A stretch of 64,000 nt of DNA from contig NZ_ABCG01000002.1 of NCBI RefSeq assembly GCF_000181515.1, positions 434,001 through 498,000 of the forward strand, written 5' to 3'. Shown one piece after another: positions 9,299 through 17,263 of this stretch. Below the pieces are notes generated by a model, which was not told the DNA's origin, ran no database searches, and saw only the letters and a list, made by a program, of their open reading frames with translations. The translations under genes and the position numbers were made by a program. Position 1 is the first letter of the stretch. Every line of letters starts with the position of its first letter. This DNA is from Erythrobacter sp. SD-21 (GTDB taxonomy: Bacteria > Pseudomonadota > Alphaproteobacteria > Sphingomonadales > Sphingomonadaceae).

Positions 9299-9624
9299 TC
9301 CTTTTCAGGTTCGACCGGGATAGTGGGCAGGATCTGCTGGATTTCCGCATAGGTGTCCGTCGCCTCGTCGCAGGCGCGCCGATTGCCGTCGTTGCATTCA
9401 TCGAGCTGCTTTTCGTACTCGCGCTCGAGCTTGCCGAGACGTTCCTCGCGCTTGCGCAGTTTGCGCCCGCGCTTCTCGTCGGCTTCGGACTGGCTGGTGG
9501 TGGCAAGGTCCACACCCTTGGCGGCCACCTTGACCGGCGCTGTCACCACATCGGCGACGGTAGAGAGGCACCCGCCCAGCATGAGGGCGGCAAGGGGGAG
9601 GGCGATAAAGGCAGGGCGACGCAT
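9295..9624 (-). CDS. Small predicted lipoprotein, charged coiled-coil
   Basis: Unrecognised family. The start is placed at ATG 9624 (MRRPAFIALPLAALMLGGC) because this gives a canonical lipoprotein signal with the lipobox LGGC. The next in-frame upstream start adds nine residues before the basic n-region. The mature part has a highly charged segment (KRGRKLRKREERLGKLEREYEKQ) likely to be helical or coiled-coil. Two further cysteines (DECNDGNRRACDE) could form a disulfide. 109 residues, envelope-located by signal. Confidence 0.72.
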   Translation of the reverse strand: MRRPAFIALPLAALMLGGCLSTVADVVTAPVKVAAKGVDLATTSQSEADEKRGRKLRKREERLGKLEREYEKQLDECNDGNRRACDEATDTYAEIQQILPTIPVEPEKD

Positions 9625-9680
9625 TTTATTTCCTTTCGATGCGCCGCCCATAGCCCGGATTTGGTGAGTATTCGATGAAT

Positions 9681-10493
9681 TTAGGGCGCGTCGGGCGCCG
9701 CGGGGGCGTCAGGCGCGGCCGGAGCCTCACTTTGCGTGCCGGCAGCTGCGGTCCGCGAACTGCCTGCCGAGCAGCGCAGCTTGCCCGAGCCCATGGCGCT
9801 GACCGTGCAGGTCGCGCTGCCGCTGACCTTCACATCGCCCGAACCGATGATGCTGGCGTCGACCGTACCATCTGAGGCGAATTCCGCATCGCCCGAGCCG
9901 GCAATGGAGATATCGGCCTTATCGACCTGGAGTCCGGCCATCCTGGCCGAACCCGAGCCTGCCACCGTCAGGTCGAGCGCGCTGGCCGTGCCGCCCGCTT
10001 CGAAATCGCCCGATCCCGCGATCGTGAGATCGAAGGAGGTCGCTTCCATCCTGGCGACCTTCACCGTGCCGGATCCCGCGATGGTCACTTCGGCGCGCCC
10101 CTCCATTTCGTCGGCTTCGATCGTGCCTGAACCGGCCATCACCATGGCGGTCAGACTGGGCATGGTCACGCCCACGGTGGCGGTGCCGATGTTCTTGCCG
10201 CTGTCCTTCTCGCGGCTGACGGCGAGGGCATCGTCCTCGAGATAGAAGCGCAGCGCCTCGACCGCGCGCTCGTCACCCGAAACGTTGATATCGAAAGCCT
10301 CGCCGCGCGAGACGACGATGGTATCGGGGCCGGCAAGCACAATCTCGCTCGGCGAGGCGCCGCTGGTGTCGAGTTCGGCGAGAGGCACACCCTTGCCATC
10401 GCCGATCTGCATGTCGATGTTGCAACCGGAGAGCATCGCGCTGGCGGCAAGTGCGGCGACGGGGGCGAGTCCCTTGAGAACCTTGTGAATCAT
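9681..10493 (-). CDS. DUF2807 (GIN/head domain) lipoprotein with AGSG repeats
   Basis: Putative surface or periplasmic lipoprotein of the DUF2807 auto-transporter-adhesin-head/GIN family. The start at ATG 10493 gives MIHKVLKG plus a hydrophobic h-region and lipobox LSGC (Cys24). An AAGGA-like ribosome site lies about 9 nt upstream. The body contains at least seven evenly spaced (A/G)SG(T/D/S/K) turns: MAGSGT, IAGSGT, IAGSGD, VAGSGS, IAGSGD, IIGSGD and AMGSGK. This is the right-handed beta-helix pattern of the family. The C-terminus is an Ala/Pro-rich linker (EAPAAPDAPAAPDAP). 270 residues. A perfect 8-bp inverted repeat sits 41 bp upstream (10534-10557). Confidence 0.82.
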   Translation of the reverse strand: MIHKVLKGLAPVAALAASAMLSGCNIDMQIGDGKGVPLAELDTSGASPSEIVLAGPDTIVVSRGEAFDINVSGDERAVEALRFYLEDDALAVSREKDSGKNIGTATVGVTMPSLTAMVMAGSGTIEADEMEGRAEVTIAGSGTVKVARMEATSFDLTIAGSGDFEAGGTASALDLTVAGSGSARMAGLQVDKADISIAGSGDAEFASDGTVDASIIGSGDVKVSGSATCTVSAMGSGKLRCSAGSSRTAAAGTQSEAPAAPDAPAAPDAP

Positions 10494-10533
10494 GGCGAAA
10501 TATCCTTCCCTTCGAATCCAGTGTGCTTCGACA

Positions 10534-10557
10534 GCCGTATTGGTGATATAATACGGC
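10534..10557. promoter_or_regulatory. 24-bp dyad, candidate operator of the DUF2807 gene
   Basis: GCCGTATT, eight bases, then AATACGGC: a perfect 8-bp inverted repeat 41 bp upstream of the lipoprotein start codon. An A/T-rich element (ATATAATAC) lies within it. The size and position fit a dimeric repressor or activator site. The regulator is not identified and no regulator gene is adjacent. Confidence 0.5.
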
Positions 10558-10581
10558 AACCGGATATCTTCAAGCCAAAGT

Positions 10582-10610
10582 AAAAGGGCCGCCCCATGCG
10601 GAGCGGCCCC
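10582..10610 (-). terminator. Rho-independent terminator of carD
   Basis: Read on the minus strand: GGGGCCGCTCC, loop GCAT, GGGGCGGCCC, then TTTTA. The stem is about 10 bp with one G-T pair. It lies 30 bp beyond the carD stop. The same stem sequence recurs ahead of trcR at 32236-32257. Confidence 0.85.
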
Positions 10611-10639
10611 TTCGTCGAATGCCTTCGGGCGTTGGCCGA

Positions 10640-11173
10640 TCAGGCTTCTTCGGTATTCTCATAGTACTGCGGAGCGTGCTCGCGCAGGACGTCGAGGATC
10701 TTTTCCAGCGCGGTCGCCTCGTCGGTCTTCTCCATCGCTGCGAGTTCGCGTGCAAGACGGCTCGAGGCTGCTTCGAAAATCTGGCGCTCCGAATAGCTCT
10801 GTTCCGGCTGGTCGTCGGGGCGGAACAGGTCGCGCGTGACTTCCGCGATCAGGACGATCTCGCCCGAGTTGATCTTGGCTTCGTATTCCTGGGCGCGGCG
10901 GCTCCACATTGTGCGCTTGACCTTGGGCTTGCCCTTCAGCGTTTCCATCGCTTCCTTGAGGGTCTTGTCGCTCGACAGCTTGCGCATGCCGATCGATTCG
11001 ACCTTGTTCACCGGAACGCGCAGCGTCATGCGCTCTTTCTCGAAGCGGAGGACATAGAGATCGAGTTGCATTCCGGCGATTTCCTCGCTCTGCAGTTCGA
11101 TGACACGGCCCACGCCGTGCTTGGGGTAGACAACGTAATCGCCAACGTCGAAGGCGTCTGCCTTGCTCGCCAT
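10640..11173 (-). CDS. carD: CarD family transcription regulator
   Basis: CarD/CdnL proteins bind the RNA polymerase beta lobe and stabilise open complexes, notably at rRNA promoters. The N-terminal Tudor-like RNAP-interaction domain is seen in GDYVVYPKHGVGRVIELQ (about residues 10-27). The basic helical DNA-binding part follows (KRTMWSRRAQEYEAKINSG, DLFRPDDQPEQSYSERQ). 177 residues. It is a lone gene with its own terminator. A perfect TATAAT hexamer 165 bp upstream suggests a long leader. Confidence 0.96.
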   Translation of the reverse strand: MASKADAFDVGDYVVYPKHGVGRVIELQSEEIAGMQLDLYVLRFEKERMTLRVPVNKVESIGMRKLSSDKTLKEAMETLKGKPKVKRTMWSRRAQEYEAKINSGEIVLIAEVTRDLFRPDDQPEQSYSERQIFEAASSRLARELAAMEKTDEATALEKILDVLREHAPQYYENTEEA

Positions 11174-11338
11174 GCATCAATCCTTTCGTCCGGGCCGCGC
11201 GGGGGGATGCAACATCGTCAAGAGGCCCTTCCGCGAGCGGCAAAGCGGCGCGCGGCGAAATCCTTCCCGATGGTGTTGCTGGTAGTGCGGACCTTTCAAT
11301 TCTCACATCTGCCCGGCCATGACCGGCGCAGTTGTTGC

Positions 11339-11344
11339 ATTATA
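11339..11344 (-). promoter_or_regulatory. Candidate -10 element (TATAAT) for carD
   Basis: On the minus strand the sequence GCTATATAATGC contains a perfect TATAAT, followed by an unusually AT-rich upstream segment (GCAATTTTCGC). No strong -35 hexamer is visible at 16-18 bp. If used, it leaves a carD leader of about 160 nt. The gap 11174-11405 otherwise shows no gene. Confidence 0.45.
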
Positions 11345-11405
11345 TAGCACGTACTTGCGAAAATTGCGAGTCCTCGACCGATACGCCCCTTCGGCGCTTG
11401 AAGGA

Positions 11406-12269
11406 TCAACCTCGCACAGTCTCGGTATGTTCGGACGGTGCGTTCAGTTCCGCCCCCAACAGCAGCGCATAAGCAGCCAAATACAGCCAAGTCAGCAGCA
11501 CGACTACAGCGCCCAGCGAACCATAGGTCGCGTTGTAACTGCCGAAATTAGCGACATAAAACCCGAACAGGGCCGTCAGCACCACGATAGCGACGGCGAA
11601 GAACACCGCGCCTGGCAACTGGAACTTGAACGCAGGCGCATCGCGGTGAGGCGCGACGCGGTAAACGAGCGCCGCACCCAACGCAGCGAAACCGAACGTA
11701 ACGAACAAACTGGCGAGCTGTCCCGTGATACCTTCCAGTACCCCGGCCGCCGTTACCGCGCCGACCACCACTATCAGGCCGATTGCTGCCCCCACCGTCA
11801 TACCCAGCGCCAGAAGGTTCTTTCGGAAAAAACCGCGCTCCTCTTCGATATCGTAAGCGATATTCAGCGCCTTGACCAAAGCGTTGGCGCCTCCGCGAGC
11901 ACCCATTAGTGCCACACCCAGGGCGATGAGAAGACCGAATCCTTTAGCACCCGTTGCCGCCTCCGCAGCCGATTTGAGCTGTCCGTTGATCAGTTCGGCG
12001 GCGTCTCGCGGCAACGTCCCGGCAAGCGTCTCGGCATGGGCGGCGGCTGTCGCAGGATCGGCGAACAGGCCATATCCCATGACCATCGCAGCCAGTAGCG
12101 GGACGATGGCGAGAAAAGCGTAATAGGCAACGCCTGCCGCGACGATCCCGGCATTGTCCTTGTTCGCTTCGGTATAGGCGCGCTTGAGCGCGGCGAACCA
12201 GTTCTCGTCTCGATCAGCAGGAACGTCCTGGCGATCCGCGTGAGCCGTTTCTGCGCTGGCGTCGGTCAA
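11406..12269 (-). CDS. YihY/BrkB family inner membrane protein (paralogue 1)
   Basis: Polytopic membrane protein of the YihY/virulence factor BrkB family, molecular function unknown. About six membrane segments are visible, for example AGVAYYAFLAIVPLLAAMVMGYGLF, LLALGMTVGAAIGLIVVVGAV and FFAVAIVVLTALFGFYVANFG. The family motif YGSLGAVVVLLTWLYLAAYALLLGAELNA lies near the C-terminus. The start is a TTG at 12269 that directly abuts the fdxA stop (TGATTG), so coupling is likely. 287 residues. A second, different BrkB gene is at 46205. Confidence 0.88.
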   Translation of the reverse strand: MTDASAETAHADRQDVPADRDENWFAALKRAYTEANKDNAGIVAAGVAYYAFLAIVPLLAAMVMGYGLFADPATAAAHAETLAGTLPRDAAELINGQLKSAAEAATGAKGFGLLIALGVALMGARGGANALVKALNIAYDIEEERGFFRKNLLALGMTVGAAIGLIVVVGAVTAAGVLEGITGQLASLFVTFGFAALGAALVYRVAPHRDAPAFKFQLPGAVFFAVAIVVLTALFGFYVANFGSYNATYGSLGAVVVLLTWLYLAAYALLLGAELNAPSEHTETVRG

Positions 12270-12608
12270 TCAGTCGCCCTCGCCCGGTTCAGCGCTGAAG
12301 AATTTATCGAACTTACCTTCCTCGCCCTTGTGCTCGTCGGCATCGGCGGGCGGCTCCTTCTGGCTCGTGATGTTCGGCCATTCGGCGCTGAACTTGGTGT
12401 TCAGTTCAAGCCACTTTTCAAGATTGTCCTCGGTATCGGGCAGGATTGCCTCTGCCGGGCATTCGGGTTCGCACACGCCGCAATCGATGCATTCCGACGG
12501 ATTGATGACGAGCATGTTCTCGCCCTCGTAGAAGCAATCGACCGGGCAGACCTCGACGCAGTCGGTGTATTTGCATTTGATGCAGGCGTCGGTGACGACG
12601 TAGGTCAT
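12270..12608 (-). CDS. fdxA: Ferredoxin FdxA (7Fe-8S type)
   Basis: Small electron carrier. The first cluster region is [18 protein letters not shown] (about residues 9-26) and the second [12 protein letters not shown] (about 40-51). This matches the alphaproteobacterial FdxA family with one [3Fe-4S] and one [4Fe-4S] cluster. The C-terminal ~55 residues are an acidic extension typical of this group. 112 residues. It is transcribed with the downstream BrkB gene, whose TTG start touches its stop codon. Confidence 0.95.
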   Translation of the reverse strand: MTYVVTDACIKCKYTDCVEVCPVDCFYEGENMLVINPSECIDCGVCEPECPAEAILPDTEDNLEKWLELNTKFSAEWPNITSQKEPPADADEHKGEEGKFDKFFSAEPGEGD

Positions 12609-12657
12609 GGGGTACGGTTTCCCTGTGTGTACTGTGGTTCAGCGCTGCTATGGCTAT

Positions 12658-12915
12658 TCATGCGCCGGGGTCAAGTTCCCGATAACATTCTTGCGCCTCG
12701 CGCGGAGGTCCGCGCCGCTCGGGAAGCTGGAGCACCTCGATCAGCTTGACGTGCCTGCCGACAGGCAGGGTGAGGACATCGCCCACCGCAATATCGCGGC
12801 TGGGACGCAGGACTCGCTCACCGTTGCGCCGGATGTGGCCCTGGTCGACCAGTTTGCGCGCTGCGCTGCGGGTGCGCACGAAGCGCAGGGTGCAGAGCAG
12901 ACGGTCGATCCGCAA
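12658..12915 (-). CDS. S4-domain RNA-binding protein (Hsp15-like)
   Basis: An 85-residue protein that is essentially one S4 RNA-binding domain: RIDRLLCTLRFVRTRSAARKLVDQGHIRRNGERV, then VGDVLTLPVGRHVKLIEVL. Hsp15 relatives rescue nascent-chain 50S subunits after heat shock. The start is a TTG three bases past the helicase stop; no ATG or GTG is available at a suitable place. It is therefore probably translated by coupling to the helicase gene. Hsp15-like function is inferred from domain alone. Confidence 0.85.
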   Translation of the reverse strand: MRIDRLLCTLRFVRTRSAARKLVDQGHIRRNGERVLRPSRDIAVGDVLTLPVGRHVKLIEVLQLPERRGPPREAQECYRELDPGA

Positions 12916-12918
12916 GCG

Positions 12919-15432
12919 TCAGCCTTGCTTCATCAAATCGGCGAGCCCGGCAAAGGCGCTGCCTTCGCGCGGGGGCTGCGAGCGAGCGGGTTTCTGCCGC
13001 TCCTGCTTGCGGCGCGCGGGGCGCCATTCCCAGCTGTCGGGGCGGGGTGGGCCGAACAGGCCCTCGGCCAGCGGCTTGGCGCGCTGGACGCGGAAACCGG
13101 CCTGGCCCAGCAGGCGCTCGGCGTTCTTCTCTTCGAGGCCGACCGAGATGGGCAGGGCAAGGTTCAGCCGGAAGCGGCGGCTCTTGTCCGCCTTCTGGCG
13201 CGCTTCGTGCGCGGCGCGAAAGATCTTCTCCGCCAGATCGAGCCTGATCGCCTGGCTGCCCGCGTGGCGATAGCCGGCGGGCAGCTTCTTGGCGTCGGCA
13301 ATGACCGGCAGCATCGCCTCCTGCAGCGGACGCCGGTCGATGCCGAGCGCGCTCAGCAACTGGCGCGGCGCGGGCTTGAGCAGCAGGGGCGCAAAGATGT
13401 CGAGCGCGCCAAAGGTAACGCCGATCTTGCGCAGGAACGGGCGCATCTCCTTGGGCAAGTGCTCGATCCCCGCCTTCTCGCGCGTCACGAAGCCATGACC
13501 GGAAATGAGGTTGAGCAACAGCGCGCGCGCCTGGCTGCCCGCGTCGGGATTGGCGGAGGCGATGTGCATCTTGCGCAAGGGCTCGAGCGGCTCGAGCGTT
13601 TTGTCCAGCCAGGCGTCGAGCGCATCGAGCAGCGTTTTTCGCGGCTTGTCGGGCAGGTTTGCGATCTCGCGTGAAGGTGCAAGGGCGGGTTTGACCTGCC
13701 CCTCGCGCTGTTCGAGCTTGGCGAGTAGATGGCCCTGCCAGCGGATCGCGCCGCGCGACAGCTCGACGTCAGCCATGTCGGATGCCGCCAGCGCCTCCGC
13801 CTTTTCGCCGAGGATGCGGGGCAGCGCCTTCTCGGCCGCGGCGAGCAGCATCTTGCGATCGGCGTGGTTTGCGGCCTGGTCGACCGCGAAGCGGAAGCCC
13901 TCGACCTTGCCCAGCGCCTCATCCTCGACCAGCAGCGTGCCGTCGTCCCCCAGGGTGATCGGGAGCATGGATGCGTCCTGTCCCAGCGATTTCATCAGTA
14001 TGGCAGTCCTTCGATTTACGAATCTCTCGGTCAGCCGCGCGTGGAGCGCGTCCGACAATTTGGCTTCGACCCCGCGTGCGCGCGACGCCATTTCGTCGCG
14101 GGCGAGCACCCAGTCGGGGCGCTGGCAAATGTAGGCCCAGCTGCGAATCGCCGCGATCCGCCCCTGCAGCGTATCGATATCGCCGCTGGTGTTGTCGAGT
14201 TCGGATATGCGCGCGGCGACATAATCGGCCCCGATATACCCCTCGCGCAGATCCTGCCACAGCCGCGCGACGAAGCGGGCGTGAACGTCGGGGCCGCGCG
14301 CGCGGAAATCGGGGAGAGAGCAGGCCTCCCAGAAGCGCCGCACCTTGCCCGGCCCCCGCACCTCGGCGGCAAGGGGTTCCTCGGCGAGGCGCTTCAGCGT
14401 CGCGAGGTCGATCGCCTCGGGTGCGAGCCGCAGCGCCTCGTGATCGGGCGGCGTCTCGAGGTCGGCGATGAGGGTGGCAAGATTGTCGAAGCGCGGTTCG
14501 GGGTCGCGCCAGAACAGCTTGGTGATCGGCGCGAAACGATGCTCCTCGATGGCGTAGATCTCTTCCGCGGTAAACTCGGGCGAGGGACCCATCTTACCGC
14601 CCGCCCCCGCGAGCGTACCGAAAGTGCCGTCGCGCTGGTGGCGGCCCGCCCGCCCGGCGATCTGCGCCATCTCAGCGGGAAACAGCCGCCGCATACGCAC
14701 GCCATCGAACTTGGTGAGGCCGGCGAAGGCGACGTGGGACACGTCGAGATTGAGGCCCATGCCGATGGCATCGGTGGCGACGATATAGTCGACCTCACCA
14801 TTCTGGAACAATTCGACCTGCCGATTGCGCGTTTCCGGTGAGAGAGCGCCCATGACCACTGCCGCCCCGCCGCGGAACCGCCGAAGCATCTCCGCAACGG
14901 CGTAGACCTGCTCCGCGCTGAAGGCGACGATCGCGCTGCGCGGAGGCAGGCGCGACAGCTTGCGCGGGCCGATATGGGTGAGCGTGGAAAAGCGCGCGCG
15001 TTCGGTAATCTCTGCCTGGGGCAGGAGCGAGCGGACCATGGGCGCCAGCGTCGCTGCACCCAGCAGCATCGTCTCCTCACGTCCTCGCGCGTTGAGCAAG
15101 CGGTCGGTGAAGACGTGGCCCCGCTCCCGGTCGGCGGACAATTGCGCCTCGTCCAGCGCCACGAAAGCGCGCTCGTTGGCGCTACGCGGCATGGCTTCGA
15201 CGGTGCAGCACAAATAGCGCGCGCCGGGCGGCTCGATTCGCTGCTCGCCCGTGATCAGCGCGACCTCTTTCTCGCCCTTGATCGCGACCACGCGATCGTA
15301 GACCTCGCGCGCCAGCAGGCGCAGCGGAAAGCCCATCGCCCCGCTCGAATGCGCGCAGAGGCGTTCGATGGCGAGATGGGTCTTGCCGGTGTTGGTGGGC
15401 CCTAGGACCGCCGTTATCTTGGCGTCGTTCAC
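12919..15432 (-). CDS. SUV3-like (SUPV3L1) superfamily 2 RNA/DNA helicase
   Basis: 837-residue helicase of the mitochondrial SUV3-related group common in alphaproteobacteria. Motif I is GPTNTGKTHLAIERL (about residues 11-25). Motif II is the DEAQ box in FVALDEAQLS. Helicase C features include IVATDAIGMGLNLDVSHVAF and the motif VI arginines QIAGRAGRHQRDGTFG. The long C-terminal half carries the SUV3-type accessory region and ends with a basic, Arg/Pro-rich stretch. The downstream S4 gene starts immediately after its stop, suggesting a joint role in RNA metabolism. Confidence 0.9.
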   Translation of the reverse strand: MNDAKITAVLGPTNTGKTHLAIERLCAHSSGAMGFPLRLLAREVYDRVVAIKGEKEVALITGEQRIEPPGARYLCCTVEAMPRSANERAFVALDEAQLSADRERGHVFTDRLLNARGREETMLLGAATLAPMVRSLLPQAEITERARFSTLTHIGPRKLSRLPPRSAIVAFSAEQVYAVAEMLRRFRGGAAVVMGALSPETRNRQVELFQNGEVDYIVATDAIGMGLNLDVSHVAFAGLTKFDGVRMRRLFPAEMAQIAGRAGRHQRDGTFGTLAGAGGKMGPSPEFTAEEIYAIEEHRFAPITKLFWRDPEPRFDNLATLIADLETPPDHEALRLAPEAIDLATLKRLAEEPLAAEVRGPGKVRRFWEACSLPDFRARGPDVHARFVARLWQDLREGYIGADYVAARISELDNTSGDIDTLQGRIAAIRSWAYICQRPDWVLARDEMASRARGVEAKLSDALHARLTERFVNRRTAILMKSLGQDASMLPITLGDDGTLLVEDEALGKVEGFRFAVDQAANHADRKMLLAAAEKALPRILGEKAEALAASDMADVELSRGAIRWQGHLLAKLEQREGQVKPALAPSREIANLPDKPRKTLLDALDAWLDKTLEPLEPLRKMHIASANPDAGSQARALLLNLISGHGFVTREKAGIEHLPKEMRPFLRKIGVTFGALDIFAPLLLKPAPRQLLSALGIDRRPLQEAMLPVIADAKKLPAGYRHAGSQAIRLDLAEKIFRAAHEARQKADKSRRFRLNLALPISVGLEEKNAERLLGQAGFRVQRAKPLAEGLFGPPRPDSWEWRPARRKQERQKPARSQPPREGSAFAGLADLMKQG

Positions 15433-15522
15433 ACTTTAGTAGGTGGCATCGGCAGGCGCGGGGCGCAACCGCCCACCGTTTTCCGCGCTCGGTTCGTCGC
15501 TCACGTGAGTCGCCTCGCCGAA

Positions 15523-15540
15523 GGTTAACCCGAATTTCAC
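15523..15540 (+). promoter_or_regulatory. Candidate CtrA-type site upstream of the M23 peptidase gene
   Basis: GGTTAACC followed by CGAATTTCAC gives TTAA-N7-TTCAC, one base off the CtrA consensus TTAA-N7-TTAAC. It lies about 80 bp upstream of the start at 15621, in the divergent gap between the helicase and the peptidase. It is a motif match only. Confidence 0.4.
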
Positions 15541-15620
15541 TTTGTTTATCTAGCAATTCGCGCAATCTGGCCGAAAGGCGACACCCACACTGTCGCGTGG
15601 GACATGAAGTAACGGGGGCC

Positions 15621-17204
15621 ATGGTGGACCTTTCCATCGAGCGAAAAGCGAAAGGCGAAAAGAAGGTCGTTGCCGGTCTCGGCGGCGATGCTTCGAACGA
15701 GCCTGCGCGCCCGGAAAGCTTCCGCGCGGTCAAGGACCGACTCTATTCGCGCATCGAAGGCCTCGATATCGCGCCCGACCTGGGTGCGGACATCGGCTCG
15801 CGCCGCTGGTTCCGCGGACTGGGTACCTTCGTCGGCCTGTCGGTAGTCGCGCTCGCTTTCTGGCCCGACTTCGCGCCACTCGAAGCCGCGCCGCCGCTGC
15901 CCGACGATCAGCAGGTTCGCAGCGAATATCGTAGCCAGATGATCATGCCACTCGGCCTTGGCGCCGACACCGGTCGCCGTATGGGCCCGACCGCGCTGGT
16001 CCGCCCGCTCGCCGAAGCGCCCGAGCGCCCGCAGATGCAGATGCTCGCCACGCTGGGCCGCGGCGACAGTCTCGACCGGACGCTGCGCCGTGCCGGTATC
16101 GGCAGCGCGGAAGCCGACGAGGTCGCTTCGCTGATCGGCCGCGCCGTGCCGCTCGACGAACTGGACCCCGGCACGCAGATCGACATCACGCTGGGCCGCC
16201 GCCCCGCGCCGGGCGCCACTCGTCCGCTCGAGCGGTTGAGTTTCCGCGCCCGCTTCGATCTCGAACTCAAGGTCGACCGGATGGACGGCGACGGGCCGCT
16301 GAGCCTTACCCGCCGCATCATCCGCGTGGACGAGACCCCGCTGCGCATCCGTGGCACCGTGGGCGACAGCCTTTACCGTTCGGCCCGCGCCGCCGGCGCT
16401 CCGGCCAGCGCGGTGCAGGCCTATCTCAAAGCGCTCGGCACCCAGGTGAACCTCCAGCGCGACGTCCGCGCTACCGACACCTTCGACATGATCGTTTCGC
16501 ACCGCCGCGCCGCCACGGGCGAGCGCCAAGCGGGCCAGCTGCTCTTTGCCGGACTCGAGCGTGGCTCGCGCGGTTCGGTGCAGTTGATGCGCTGGGGCAG
16601 CGATGGCGATTTCTTCGATGCCGACGGTACGGGCGAGGAAAAGGGCGGCCTCGTCGCCCCGGTCCCCGGAAGCATGAGCTCGCGTTACGGCATGCGCCGC
16701 CACCCCGTGCTCGGCTATCGCCGCATGCATGCGGGCGTCGACTTCCGCGCACGCCACGGCACACCGATCGTCGCGGTCACCGACGGCCGCGTGACCGGCG
16801 CCGGGCGCATGGGCGGCTGCGGCAACGCGGTGCGCCTGCGCCACGCCAACGGTATCGACACGCGCTATTGCCACATGAGCCGCATCGCCGTGCGCCGCGG
16901 GGCGAGCGTGCGCCGCGGACAGGTCATTGGCTATGTCGGCTCGACCGGACTCTCCACCGGCCCGCACCTTCATTACGAAATGTATCGCGGCGGCAAGCAC
17001 GTGAATCCTGCCTCAGTCAGCTTCGTCACCCGCAAGCAGCTTTCGCGCGAGGAATTGACCCGTTTCCGCGACGCCTTGGGCACGCTGCGCGATGTCGAGG
17101 AGGGCGCGGCGCTCGCCGATCTCACGCCGACGGCAGACGAAGTGGCGAGCGAAGAGCCGGAGCGCGAGATCGACAAGCTCGACAAGCCGCGCCCGGTCGG
17201 CTGA
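15621..17204 (+). CDS. M23 family peptidoglycan endopeptidase, membrane anchored
   Basis: Predicted DD-endopeptidase. The ATG at 15621 is preferred over the in-frame GTG at 15597 because GGGGG lies just upstream of it and nothing similar precedes the GTG. An N-terminal cytoplasmic segment is followed by one membrane helix (about residues 70-85, FVGLSVVALAFW). A LysM/OapA-like middle region follows (GDSLDRTLRRAGI; GDSLYRSARAAG). The C-terminal LytM domain has all zinc and catalytic motifs: HAGVDFRARHGTPIVA, RYCHMSRI and GPHLHYEMYRGGKHVNP. 527 residues. A CtrA-like motif sits upstream. Confidence 0.92.
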   Translation: MVDLSIERKAKGEKKVVAGLGGDASNEPARPESFRAVKDRLYSRIEGLDIAPDLGADIGSRRWFRGLGTFVGLSVVALAFWPDFAPLEAAPPLPDDQQVRSEYRSQMIMPLGLGADTGRRMGPTALVRPLAEAPERPQMQMLATLGRGDSLDRTLRRAGIGSAEADEVASLIGRAVPLDELDPGTQIDITLGRRPAPGATRPLERLSFRARFDLELKVDRMDGDGPLSLTRRIIRVDETPLRIRGTVGDSLYRSARAAGAPASAVQAYLKALGTQVNLQRDVRATDTFDMIVSHRRAATGERQAGQLLFAGLERGSRGSVQLMRWGSDGDFFDADGTGEEKGGLVAPVPGSMSSRYGMRRHPVLGYRRMHAGVDFRARHGTPIVAVTDGRVTGAGRMGGCGNAVRLRHANGIDTRYCHMSRIAVRRGASVRRGQVIGYVGSTGLSTGPHLHYEMYRGGKHVNPASVSFVTRKQLSREELTRFRDALGTLRDVEEGAALADLTPTADEVASEEPEREIDKLDKPRPVG

Positions 17205-17232
17205 CGATCCGCACCGCTTCCCTCGATTGCTA

Positions 17233-17256
17233 AGCCTCGCCGATTGCGGCAAGGCT
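17233..17256 (+). promoter_or_regulatory. Hairpin in the hemB leader, next to the start codon
   Basis: AGCCT-C-GCCG, loop ATTG, CGGC-A-AGGCT: nine base pairs with one C/A mismatch, ending 7 nt before the hemB ATG. It has no T-tract, so it is unlikely to be a terminator. It would cover the AAGG that could act as ribosome binding site. Confidence 0.4.
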
Positions 17257-17263
17257 CGGACCC

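Noticed and set aside
12613..12657. Possible RNA gene in small gaps (for example 12609-12657, 54144-54219, 36421-36703)
   Set aside because: Looked for tRNA T-loop and acceptor patterns and found none. No CRISPR-like direct repeats were seen in any gap.
15500..15509. CTCACGTGAG palindrome with a CACGTG core
   Set aside because: The flanks do not match parS (no TGTT/AACA arms). It is a chance palindrome or another factor's site.
15546..17000. Long minus-strand open frame (484 codons) opposite the M23 gene, and similar long antisense frames elsewhere
   Set aside because: High GC content leaves long open antisense frames. The translations are Ala/Arg/His-rich without domain features, while the plus-strand gene has full M23 motifs.
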